Source of the DNA: Thiobacillus sp. UBA2597
GTDB taxonomy: Bacteria; Pseudomonadota; Gammaproteobacteria; Burkholderiales; Thiobacillaceae
DNA length: 26,041 nucleotides
Direction: 5' to 3'
Assembly (NCBI GenBank): GCA_002339725.1
Contig: DDKN01000062.1
Location: forward strand, 20,506 to 46,546
Both the position numbers and the translations under genes were made by a program. The notes under the pieces are model-generated. The model made no database searches. It was not told the DNA's origin and saw only the letters and a program-made list of their open reading frames with translations. Below are positions 12,354 through 20,631 of the stretch, one piece after another (within the stretch, counting starts at the first letter, position 1; each line of letters opens with the position of its first letter).

Positions 12354-13438
12354 TCGCACCCGACCACATCCGTGCCATTGCGCCCTATCAGCCGGGCAAG
12401 CCGATCGCCGAACTCGCGCGCGAAATGGGGTTGGCCGAGGCCGACATCGTCAAGCTCGCCTCCAACGAGAATCCCCTCGGCGTGTCACCCAAGGCGCGCG
12501 CGGCCATTGCCGGCAGCCTCGACGCGCTGGCCCTCTACCCGGACGGCAACGGCTACGAGCTGAAGAGCGCCATCGCCCGCAAGTACGGCGTCGGTCTCGA
12601 TCAGATCGTGCTGGGCAACGGCTCCAACGACGTGCTGGAACTGGCCGCGCGCGCCCTGCTCACGCCAGGCACCAGCGCGGTCTATGCCCAGCACGCCTTC
12701 GCCGTCTATCCCCTGGTCACCCAGGCCTGCGGTGCGACAGGCATCGAGGCCAAGGCGAAGCACTTCGGCCACGACCTTGGCGCCATGCGGGCGGCACTCC
12801 GGCCCGACACCCGCATCGTCTTCATCGCCAATCCGAACAACCCCACCGGAACCTTGCTCGGCGCCGAGGAACTCCGGGGTTTCCTCGAGGCGGTGCCGGC
12901 CGAGGTGCTGGTGGTGCTGGACGAGGCCTATGTCGAGTTCCTGCCGGAGGCCAGGCGCACGCCTTCGCTCGACTGGCTCAAAGCGTTTCCCAATCTGCTG
13001 ATCAGCCGCACCTTCTCCAAGGCCTACGGCCTGGCCGGTCTGCGCGTCGGTTTCGCCCTGGCCCAGCCCGAGGTGGCCGATCTTCTGAACCGGGTGCGTC
13101 AGCCGTTCAACGTCAACAGCCTGGCCTTGAAGGCCGCCGCCGCCGCCCTGGACGATCACGCCTTCCTGGCCGAATCCAAGCGGGTGAACGATGCCGGCCG
13201 GGCCCAGTTGACCGCAGGCTTCGAGCGCCTGGGCCTGGACTACATCCCGTCCTGGGGCAACTTCGTCGCGGTCAGGGTGGGCGAGGCGGGCAAGGTCTTC
13301 CAGGGTCTCTTGAAAAAGGGCGTGATCGTGCGGCCAGTGGCCAATTACGGCATGCCGGACTATCTGCGCATCTCCATCGGCCTGCCCGAGCAGAACGCGC
13401 GCTGCCTGGCGGCATTGCAGGAGGTGCTGGCCGAGTGA
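12350..13438 (+). CDS. hisC: Histidinol-phosphate / aromatic aminotransferase
   Basis: A 362-residue class I/II PLP aminotransferase of the HisC type. Visible: LASNENPLG near the N-terminus, YPDGNGYELK, NPNNPTG (161-167, PLP-contacting N163), DEAYVEF (D191, Y194) and the Schiff-base lysine K224 in SRTFSKAYGLAGLRVG, with the C-terminal RISIGLPEQN substrate-carboxylate arginine. Within pheA-hisC-tyrA-aroA clusters this paralogue is thought to act on prephenate or phenylpyruvate as well as histidinol phosphate; no other his gene is near, which supports an aromatic role (inference). Its start lacks a recognisable ribosome binding site, and a repeat-like element lies directly upstream. The stop overlaps the tyrA start by 4 nt. 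Confidence 0.93.
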   Translation: MIAPDHIRAIAPYQPGKPIAELAREMGLAEADIVKLASNENPLGVSPKARAAIAGSLDALALYPDGNGYELKSAIARKYGVGLDQIVLGNGSNDVLELAARALLTPGTSAVYAQHAFAVYPLVTQACGATGIEAKAKHFGHDLGAMRAALRPDTRIVFIANPNNPTGTLLGAEELRGFLEAVPAEVLVVLDEAYVEFLPEARRTPSLDWLKAFPNLLISRTFSKAYGLAGLRVGFALAQPEVADLLNRVRQPFNVNSLALKAAAAALDDHAFLAESKRVNDAGRAQLTAGFERLGLDYIPSWGNFVAVRVGEAGKVFQGLLKKGVIVRPVANYGMPDYLRISIGLPEQNARCLAALQEVLAE

Positions 13439-14301
13439 TTGAACGCCTGGTCATCATCGGGGTCGGCCTGATCGGCGGCTCCTTCGCCCTGGCCCTGCGC
13501 CAGGCCGGTCAGGTGCGCCATATCGTCGGGGTGGGGCGCAGCTCGGCCAATCTGCGCGAGGCGCTCAAGCTGGGCGTGATCGACGCGGTGGCCGATTCCG
13601 CGGGCGCGGCGGTGGGCGGCGCCGATCTGGTGCTGCTGGCGCTGCCGGTAGGTTCCATGCCCGGGGTGCTGCGCGAGATCGCGCCGCACCTGCCGGAGGG
13701 GTGCCTCATCACCGATGCCGGCAGCACCAAACAGGATGTGGTCGCCGCGGCGCGCGCCGCATTGGATGGCGCGCTTGGCCGGTTCGTGCCGGGTCACCCG
13801 ATTGCCGGTGCCGAGCACAGCGGGGTGACGGCGGCGCGGGCTGATCTCTACCAAGGGCGTCAGGTGGTGTTGACGCCGCTGGCGGAAAACACCCCGGCGG
13901 CCATCGAGCGCGTGGCCGCGCTGTGGCGGGCCTGTGGCGCCGAGGTGGCGCAGATGAGCCCCGAGACGCATGATCGCATCTTCGCCGCGGTGAGCCACCT
14001 GCCGCATCTGGCCGCCTTCGCCCTGGTCGACGACCTGGCGGGCCGCAGCGAGGCCGATACCTATTTCCGTTACGCCGGCGGTGGTTTCCGCGATTTCACC
14101 CGCATCGCCGCCAGCCATCCCGAGATGTGGCGCGACATTGCCCTGGCCAATCGCGAGGCCTTGCTGGCCGAGCTCGATGCCTACATCGCTGAATTGGAAC
14201 TGATTCGCGGCCTGCTCGCCCGCGGCGACGCGGCAGGGCTGGAAGCCATCTTCCAGCGCGCGAGCCAGGTCCGCAAAGATTGGAAGCCAAACCCATCATG
14301 A
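13435..14301 (+). CDS. tyrA: Prephenate/arogenate dehydrogenase
   Basis: A 288-residue single-domain TyrA starting with GTG inside the hisC stop (GTGA overlap). The NAD(P)-binding motif is VIIGVGLIGGS (6-16); family blocks are DAGSTKQ (94-100), GHPIAGAEHSG (120-130, with H121), SHLPHLAAFAL and GGGFRDFTRIAASHP. It oxidatively decarboxylates prephenate or arogenate towards tyrosine. There is no fused chorismate mutase and no ACT domain, unlike the enterobacterial T-protein, so feedback control, if any, acts in the catalytic domain. The choice between prephenate and arogenate cannot be read from sequence; the neighbouring aminotransferase would permit either route. The downstream aroA begins within its stop codon. 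Confidence 0.95.
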   Translation: MIERLVIIGVGLIGGSFALALRQAGQVRHIVGVGRSSANLREALKLGVIDAVADSAGAAVGGADLVLLALPVGSMPGVLREIAPHLPEGCLITDAGSTKQDVVAAARAALDGALGRFVPGHPIAGAEHSGVTAARADLYQGRQVVLTPLAENTPAAIERVAALWRACGAEVAQMSPETHDRIFAAVSHLPHLAAFALVDDLAGRSEADTYFRYAGGGFRDFTRIAASHPEMWRDIALANREALLAELDAYIAELELIRGLLARGDAAGLEAIFQRASQVRKDWKPNPS

Positions 14302-15590
14302 GCGAATTCATCGATCTGCCCGCCGCGCGCGGCGCCCGCGGCAGCGTCAAGCTGCCAGGCTCGAAAAGCATTTCCAACCGCATCCTGCTGCTTGCCGCCC
14401 TGGCCCAGGGGACGACCGAGGTCAAGGCCCTGCTCGATTCGGACGACACCCGGGTGATGCTGGAGGCCTTGAAGCGCCTGGGCGTCAACTGGACCCGGCA
14501 GCCGGACAGCGACGACTACCGGGTCGAGGGCGTGGGCGGGGCCTTCCCGGTGAAGGAGGCCGACCTCTTTCTGGGCAATGCCGGCACCGCCTTTCGCAGC
14601 CTGACCGCCGCCTGCGCCCTGGCCAACGGCCATTACACCCTGACCGGGGTGCCGCGCATGCACGAGCGGCCGATCGGCGATCTGGTCGATGCCCTGCGCC
14701 AGCTCGGGGCCGACATCCGCTATGTCGGCAATACCGGCTTCCCGCCCCTGGAGATCCGGCCGCTGGCCCAGACCACGGCCAACCGGGTCAAGGTGCGCGG
14801 CAACGTCTCCAGCCAATATCTGACCGGCTTGCTGCTGTCCGCCCCCCTGCTTGGACGCGAGGTGGTGATCGAGGTGGAAGGTGAACTGATCTCCAAGCCC
14901 TATGTCGAGATCACCCTGAACCTGATGCAGCGCTTCGGCATCGAGGTGAAACGCGAGGGCTGGCAGCGCTTCAGCGTGCCGGCCGCCACCTATCACAGCC
15001 CGGGCAGCATCCAGGTCGAGGGCGATGCCTCCTCGGCCTCGTATTTCCTCGCCGCCGGCGCCATCGGCCACGGCCCGGTGCGGGTCGAAGGGGTGGGGCG
15101 CAACAGCATCCAGGGCGATGTCCGCTTCGCCGAGGCCCTGGCCCGCATGGGGGCCGAGATCGGCTTCGGCCCGAACTGGATTGAATGCCGTCTGGGCTGC
15201 GCCGACAAGCTGCATGCCTTGGAACTCGACTGCAACCACATCCCGGATGCCGCGATGACCCTGGCCATCCTCGCCCTGTTCGCCGACGGCACCACGACGC
15301 TGACCAACATCGCCTCCTGGCGGGTGAAGGAGACCGACCGCATCGCCGCCATGGCCACCGAGCTGCGCAAATTGGGCGCCACGGTGGAGGAGGGCGCCGA
15401 CTACATCAAGATCACGCCGCCGGCCAAGCTGATCGAGCATGCCGCCATCGACACCTACGACGATCACCGCATGGCGATGTGCTTCTCGCTCATCAGCATC
15501 GCCGGCGTGCCGATCCGCATCAACGATCCCAAGTGCGTGAACAAGACCTTTCCCGGCTACTGGGACGCCCTGGCCTCGATCGCCGCCTGA
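14298..15590 (+). CDS. aroA: 3-phosphoshikimate 1-carboxyvinyltransferase (EPSP synthase)
   Basis: A 430-residue class I-like EPSP synthase that joins phosphoenolpyruvate to shikimate 3-phosphate. Visible: the substrate loop LPGSKSISNR (19-28), the PEP/glyphosate loop LFLGNAGTAFRSL (90-102), GNVSSQYLTGLL, the catalytic D317 in IPDAAM, E345 in RVKETDR, and the C-terminal DDHRMAMCF. In the PEP loop the usual proline after R (P101 in E. coli) is serine, S101. The start is ATG 14298, overlapping the tyrA stop as ATGA; an in-frame TTG at 14280 is inside tyrA and has no support. cmk follows after 14 nt. The order tyrA-aroA-cmk-rpsA matches the conserved supraoperon. Confidence 0.97.
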   Translation: MSEFIDLPAARGARGSVKLPGSKSISNRILLLAALAQGTTEVKALLDSDDTRVMLEALKRLGVNWTRQPDSDDYRVEGVGGAFPVKEADLFLGNAGTAFRSLTAACALANGHYTLTGVPRMHERPIGDLVDALRQLGADIRYVGNTGFPPLEIRPLAQTTANRVKVRGNVSSQYLTGLLLSAPLLGREVVIEVEGELISKPYVEITLNLMQRFGIEVKREGWQRFSVPAATYHSPGSIQVEGDASSASYFLAAGAIGHGPVRVEGVGRNSIQGDVRFAEALARMGAEIGFGPNWIECRLGCADKLHALELDCNHIPDAAMTLAILALFADGTTTLTNIASWRVKETDRIAAMATELRKLGATVEEGADYIKITPPAKLIEHAAIDTYDDHRMAMCFSLISIAGVPIRINDPKCVNKTFPGYWDALASIAA

Positions 15591-15604
15591 GTCTTCGGAA
15601 AAAC

Positions 15605-16291
15605 ATGTCCATACCTGTCATCGCCATCGACGGCCCTTCCGCCTCCGGCAAGGGCACCATCGCCGCCATCGTTGCCCAGCGTCTGGGCTTTCATTATCTC
15701 GACAGCGGGGCCATCTACCGGGTGACTGCCTACGCCGCCCAGCAGAACCGGATCGATCTGGCCGACGAGCCGGCCCTGGTCGAACTGGCCGGCCGCCTCG
15801 ATTTGCGCTTCGATGGGACCGAGGTCTATCTCGACGGCCGGCCGGTAGGCGATGCCATCCGCAGCGAGGCCGCTGGCCGGGCCGCCTCGACCATCGCCGT
15901 GCTGCCCCGGCTGCGCGAGGCCCTGCTCGCCCGCCAGCGCGCCTTCCGCCAACCGCCGGGCCTGGCCACCGACGGCCGCGACATGGGCAGCGTGGTGTTC
16001 CCGGACGCCCTGGTGAAGGTGTACCTGACCGCCAGCGCCGAGGAGCGGGCCCGGCGTCGGTATAAACAGTTGATTGAAAAAGGTTTCTGTGCTAACTTTG
16101 CGCAGATTCTGCAGGACCTGCAGGAACGGGACGCGCGCGATGCCGCCCGCTCCGCCGCGCCCCTGCAGCATGCGCCGGACGCCGTGCTGATCGACACCAC
16201 CGGCATGACCATCGAAGCGGTCGTGCAAGCGGTGCTCGATTTATATAGCCAGGCGCTGGCCAATCAGGCCCCGAAGGCCCAAGGGGGGTAA
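15605..16291 (+). CDS. cmk: Cytidylate kinase
   Basis: A 228-residue nucleoside monophosphate kinase (family about 225-230) that phosphorylates CMP and dCMP. The P-loop is GPSASGKGT (10-18), followed by YLDSGAIYR, TDGRDMGSVVFPDA and the lid region RYKQLIEKGF...RDARD. ATG 15605 lies 14 nt after aroA with a GGAA upstream. Codons for residues 152-166 (16058-16102) are unusually AT-rich for this gene (TAT AAA, TTG ATT GAA AAA GGT), which suggests an embedded signal. The stop codon TAA lies in the loop of a terminator hairpin, and rpsA follows, as in E. coli cmk-rpsA. Confidence 0.97.
   Translation: MSIPVIAIDGPSASGKGTIAAIVAQRLGFHYLDSGAIYRVTAYAAQQNRIDLADEPALVELAGRLDLRFDGTEVYLDGRPVGDAIRSEAAGRAASTIAVLPRLREALLARQRAFRQPPGLATDGRDMGSVVFPDALVKVYLTASAEERARRRYKQLIEKGFCANFAQILQDLQERDARDAARSAAPLQHAPDAVLIDTTGMTIEAVVQAVLDLYSQALANQAPKAQGG
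16061..16098 (+). promoter_or_regulatory. Candidate internal promoter within cmk, for rpsA
   Basis: An AT-rich patch in a GC-rich coding region contains TATAAA (16061-16066) and a TTGATT (16070-16075) followed after 17 nt by TAACTT (16093-16098). In E. coli, rpsA has promoters inside the upstream cmk gene, so the position has precedent. The -10 match is only partial, so this rests mainly on composition and context. Confidence 0.35.
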
Positions 16292-16319
16292 GCCCCGGTC
16301 CTTCGGGTTTTGTTTTTTT
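16270..16319 (+). terminator. Intrinsic terminator overlapping the cmk stop codon
   Basis: CCCGAAGG (16270-16277) pairs perfectly with CCTTCGGG (16300-16307); an inner GGGG-TAAG-CCCC stem (16285-16296) extends it. The tract TTTTGTTTTTTT (16308-16319) follows at once. The cmk TAA (16289-16291) lies in the inner loop, so a ribosome at the end of cmk would cover the stem. It should end part of the serC-cmk transcript before rpsA. Confidence 0.8.
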
Positions 16320-16326
16320 AATTGCC

Positions 16327-16363
16327 CCGTGGCGACACGGTTATTGTTTAGGTTCCTTTTTCC
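16327..16363 (+). promoter_or_regulatory. rpsA translation-initiation leader: GNRA hairpin and U-rich tract without strong Shine-Dalgarno
   Basis: CCGTG-GCGA-CACGG (16327-16340) is a perfect 5-bp stem with a GNRA tetraloop, followed by a U-rich, G-poor stretch to the rpsA ATG. The only Shine-Dalgarno-like AGG (16350-16352) is 11 nt from the start codon. S1 genes in gammaproteobacteria are known for weak Shine-Dalgarno sites and hairpin leaders that S1 itself recognises; autogenous control here is inferred by analogy. Confidence 0.45.
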
Positions 16364-18085
<1,722 letters not shown>

Positions 18086-18099
18086 TCCAAGGCGCCAGC

Positions 18100-18384
18100 A
18101 TGACCAAGTCGGAGTTGATCACCCGACTGGCGGAGCGCCATCCGCATCTGGTGGCGACCGATGCCGAACTGGCCGTCAAGGCGATCATCGACGCGATGGT
18201 CGACAGCCTGGTGGCCGGTGAGCGCATCGAGATCCGCGGCTTCGGCAGTTTCAGCCTGAACTACCGGCCACCGCGGATCGGTCGCAACCCGAAAACCGGA
18301 GCCAAGGTGCACGTCGCCGGCAAGCATGTGCCTCATTTCAAGGCCGGCAAGGAACTGCGCGACCGGGTCGATTACAAGTCCTGA
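18100..18384 (+). CDS. ihfB: Integration host factor subunit beta
   Basis: A 94-residue DNABII-family protein. The DNA-binding beta arm carries RGFGSFSLNYRPPRIGRNPKTG, with P64 at the position of the proline that intercalates into bent DNA. As a heterodimer with IHF-alpha it bends DNA at specific sites and helps promoters, replication and recombination. ATG 18100 is chosen over an in-frame ATT at 18082 because AAGG (18089-18092) stands 7 nt upstream and the protein then starts with the family MTKSELI. It follows rpsA by 14 nt and is followed by a strong terminator, which ends the first half of the supraoperon. It is the beta rather than alpha subunit by its position after rpsA and the start MTKSELI. 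Confidence 0.97.
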   Translation: MTKSELITRLAERHPHLVATDAELAVKAIIDAMVDSLVAGERIEIRGFGSFSLNYRPPRIGRNPKTGAKVHVAGKHVPHFKAGKELRDRVDYKS

Positions 18385-18403
18385 TGGTCCAATGTCAGTC
18401 CCG

Positions 18404-18438
18404 AAGCGGCGCCGTTTCTGCGGCGTCGCTTTTTTTTG
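18404..18438 (+). terminator. Intrinsic terminator after ihfB
   Basis: AGCGGCGCCG (18405-18414) pairs with CGGCGTCGCT (18421-18430) with one G-U wobble around a TTTCTG loop, followed by seven further T residues. It lies 20 nt after the ihfB stop. Confidence 0.9.
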
Positions 18439-18459
18439 TAGTGGCCGAACCGCTACAAT
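18436..18459 (+). promoter_or_regulatory. Candidate promoter of lapA-lapB-pyrF with overlapping inverted repeat
   Basis: TACAAT (18454-18459) is a good -10 box just downstream of the ihfB terminator and 22 nt before the lapA ATG. The bases at the -35 position fall in the T run of the terminator (18431-18436). TTGTAG (18436-18441) and CTACAA (18453-18458) form a 6-bp inverted repeat overlapping the -10 box, possibly an operator. Confidence 0.45.
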
Positions 18460-18481
18460 GACGTGTTCGTGAGGGGGCTGC

Positions 18482-18739
18482 ATGCATTACCTGGCCTGGG
18501 CCGCAAGAATCGTCTTGTTCCTGTTTTTGCTGAGTTTCGCCGCAATGAATAGCGATACCGTGTCATTGCGTTACCTGCTCGGCCTGGAGTGGCGCGCGCC
18601 CCTGGTCCTGATGCTGTTCGTCTTCTTCGCGCTGGGCCTGCTGCTCGGGCTGTTGATCGGCATCGGCCAGCGCTGGCGCCAGGGCAGGGAATTGGCGGCG
18701 CTGCGCAAGACCCAGCAGGCAACGGAGAAACAAGGATAA
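18482..18739 (+). CDS. lapA: LapA-family inner-membrane protein (DUF1049)
   Basis: An 85-residue membrane protein with two transmembrane segments (about residues 6-22 and 42-63) joined by the family segment MNSDTVSLRYLLGLEWRAPLVL, and a basic, helical cytoplasmic tail (QRWRQGRELAALRKTQQ). LapA (YciS) partners LapB in E. coli, where they control lipopolysaccharide synthesis; LapA function is less clear. ATG 18482 has GAGGGG upstream. lapB begins 7 nt after its stop, and the pair is found in the same order before pyrF in E. coli. Confidence 0.9.
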   Translation: MHYLAWAARIVLFLFLLSFAAMNSDTVSLRYLLGLEWRAPLVLMLFVFFALGLLLGLLIGIGQRWRQGRELAALRKTQQATEKQG

Positions 18740-18746
18740 AGAATCG

Positions 18747-19910
18747 ATGGAGCTTGAGGCCTGGCACCTTTTGGTGTTGCCCCTGTTTTTCGCCCTTGGC
18801 TGGGTCGCCGCCCGGGTCGATATCCGGCATCTCCTGCGGGAATCGCGCGCGGTACCGGCCTCCTATTTCCAGGGCCTGAACTATCTGCTCAATGAGCAGC
18901 CCGATCGCGCGATCGAGGCCTTCGTCGAGGTGGCCAAGGTCGATGCCGACACCCTGGAATTGCATTACGCGCTGGGTGCCCTGTTTCGCAAGCGGGGCGA
19001 GCTCGACCGTGCCATCCGCATGCACCAGAATCTGGTCGACCGGGCCGATCTGAATCAGGAGCAACGCCAGCGCGCCCTGTTCGAGCTGGGCCTCGATTAT
19101 CTCAAGGCGGGGCTGCTCGATCGGGCCGAGGACATCTTCAAAAAGCTGCAGGATGGCCCGCGCGGGCTGGATGCCCGCCAGCATCTGCTGGAGATCTACG
19201 TGCTGGAGAAGGAATGGCAGCAGGCGATCGCCATGGCCGAGGAACTTGAGCGTTCCGGCCTGCCAGCCCAGAATGCCGAGACGGCACACTATCACTGCGA
19301 ACTGGCCCTGAATGCCCTGCTGCACCAGGACTTGGCCGCGGCGCGCGCCAGCCTGAACACCGCCCTGGCCAAGCACCGCAAGTCGGTGCGGGCCAGCATC
19401 CAGCTGGGCGATCTGGAGGCCCGGGCCGGCAACGATGCCGCCGCGATCGAGGCCTGGCGCCAGGTGGAAAATCAGAACCCGGCCTACCTGCCGATCGTGG
19501 CCGACCGTTTGTATCAGGCCTACAAGCGCCAGGGCCAGGGCGACCAGGGCCTGCAATTGCTCAGGGCCTATCTCGAGCGCTATCCCAGCGCCGATCTGTT
19601 CCACAGCGTGTTCAATATCCTGGTCGAGCAGCGCGGCTGGGACGAGGCGCGCGAGCTGGCGGCGGAGGCCCTCAAGCGCACGCCGAACCTGCGCGTGTTG
19701 GACGATTATCTCCAGGCACGCAGCATCGGGGGTGAAACGGCCGACCTGGAAATGCGTCTGGCCCAGGATCTGGTGCACCGTCAGGTGAGCCGTACCTCGC
19801 ATTACCAGTGCGGCCGCTGCGGCTTCAAGGCGCGCCAGTTCTTCTGGCAGTGCCCGGCCTGCGCGTCCTGGGACAGCATCCCGCCCGAGAAGGTCGACCA
19901 TGAGCATTGA
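18747..19910 (+). CDS. lapB: Lipopolysaccharide assembly protein B (TPR and rubredoxin-type zinc/iron site)
   Basis: A 387-residue protein (E. coli LapB 389). Residues 5-20 form the inner-membrane anchor; residues about 35-340 are tetratricopeptide repeats (for example PDRAIEAFVEVAKVD, LDRAIRMHQNLVD); the C-terminus holds a rubredoxin-type metal site, C355-GRC358 and C369-PAC372. In E. coli LapB works with FtsH and YejM to control LpxC breakdown and so lipopolysaccharide synthesis. All four cysteines are present, so the protein should be functional. It follows lapA by 7 nt and its last 11 nt overlap pyrF. Confidence 0.95.
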   Translation: MELEAWHLLVLPLFFALGWVAARVDIRHLLRESRAVPASYFQGLNYLLNEQPDRAIEAFVEVAKVDADTLELHYALGALFRKRGELDRAIRMHQNLVDRADLNQEQRQRALFELGLDYLKAGLLDRAEDIFKKLQDGPRGLDARQHLLEIYVLEKEWQQAIAMAEELERSGLPAQNAETAHYHCELALNALLHQDLAAARASLNTALAKHRKSVRASIQLGDLEARAGNDAAAIEAWRQVENQNPAYLPIVADRLYQAYKRQGQGDQGLQLLRAYLERYPSADLFHSVFNILVEQRGWDEARELAAEALKRTPNLRVLDDYLQARSIGGETADLEMRLAQDLVHRQVSRTSHYQCGRCGFKARQFFWQCPACASWDSIPPEKVDHEH

Positions 19911-20631
19911 GCCGGGCCGGCGGCAGGCAGAGCCGCGCGTCATCGTTGCCCTCGACTATCCCCAGGCCAAGCCGGCGCTCGACTTCGCCGCCCGGGTCGA
20001 TCCTGCCCTGTGCCGGCTCAAGGTCGGCAAGGAGTTGTTCGTGGCCGAAGGGCCGCGTCTGGTCGAGCAGTTGGTCGGCCGCGGCTTCGATGTCTTTCTC
20101 GACCTGAAATTCCACGACATCCCGAACACCGTGGCCCAGGCCTGCAAGAGCGCGGCAGCCCTCGGCGTCTGGCTCATCAACGTCCATGCCTCAGGCGGCC
20201 TCAAGATGATGCGGGCGGCGCGCGAGGCACTGGAAGGCCTGGCCAAGCGGCCCAAACTGATCGCGGTGACCGTGCTCACCAGCATGGATGCCGACGAGCT
20301 GCGTGCCATCGGTGTCCTCGATGCACCGCAGGAACAGGTCAGCCGCCTGGCCCGGCTGGCGCATGCGGCCGGCCTCGACGGCGTGGTCTGTTCGGCTCAG
20401 GAGGCCGCCAGGCTGCGCGCCGAGTTGGGGCAGGCCTTTGTGCTGGTCACGCCGGGCATCCGCCCCGCCGGCGCGCAGCAGGATGACCAGAGCCGGATCA
20501 TGACCCCGGCCCGCGCCATTGAGGCCGGCGCCGATTACCTGGTGGTCGGCCGGCCGATCACGCAGGCGGCCGACCCGGTGGCCGTGCTGAATACCATCAA
20601 TACCGAGATTGCTGGAGTGAATCGCTCATGA
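19900..20631 (+). CDS. pyrF: Orotidine 5'-phosphate decarboxylase
   Basis: A 243-residue TIM-barrel enzyme, the last step of UMP synthesis. The catalytic Asp-Lys-Asp set is D68-x-K70-xx-D73 in FLDLKFHDIPNTV, with K44 in KVGKELF; the phosphate-binding end is TPGIRP and GADYLVVGRPIT. This is the short group-I type found in E. coli. The start ATG overlaps the end of lapB by 11 nt, and the lapA-lapB-pyrF order is that of E. coli. Its stop overlaps the ugd ATG by 4 nt (ATGA), so it is coupled to sugar-nucleotide synthesis, in which its product UMP is a distant precursor. Confidence 0.97.
   Translation: MSIEPGRRQAEPRVIVALDYPQAKPALDFAARVDPALCRLKVGKELFVAEGPRLVEQLVGRGFDVFLDLKFHDIPNTVAQACKSAAALGVWLINVHASGGLKMMRAAREALEGLAKRPKLIAVTVLTSMDADELRAIGVLDAPQEQVSRLARLAHAAGLDGVVCSAQEAARLRAELGQAFVLVTPGIRPAGAQQDDQSRIMTPARAIEAGADYLVVGRPITQAADPVAVLNTINTEIAGVNRS

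Noticed and set aside
18453..19943. 496-codon antisense open frame opposite lapA and lapB
   Set aside because: lapA, lapB and the promoter on the plus strand explain the region.
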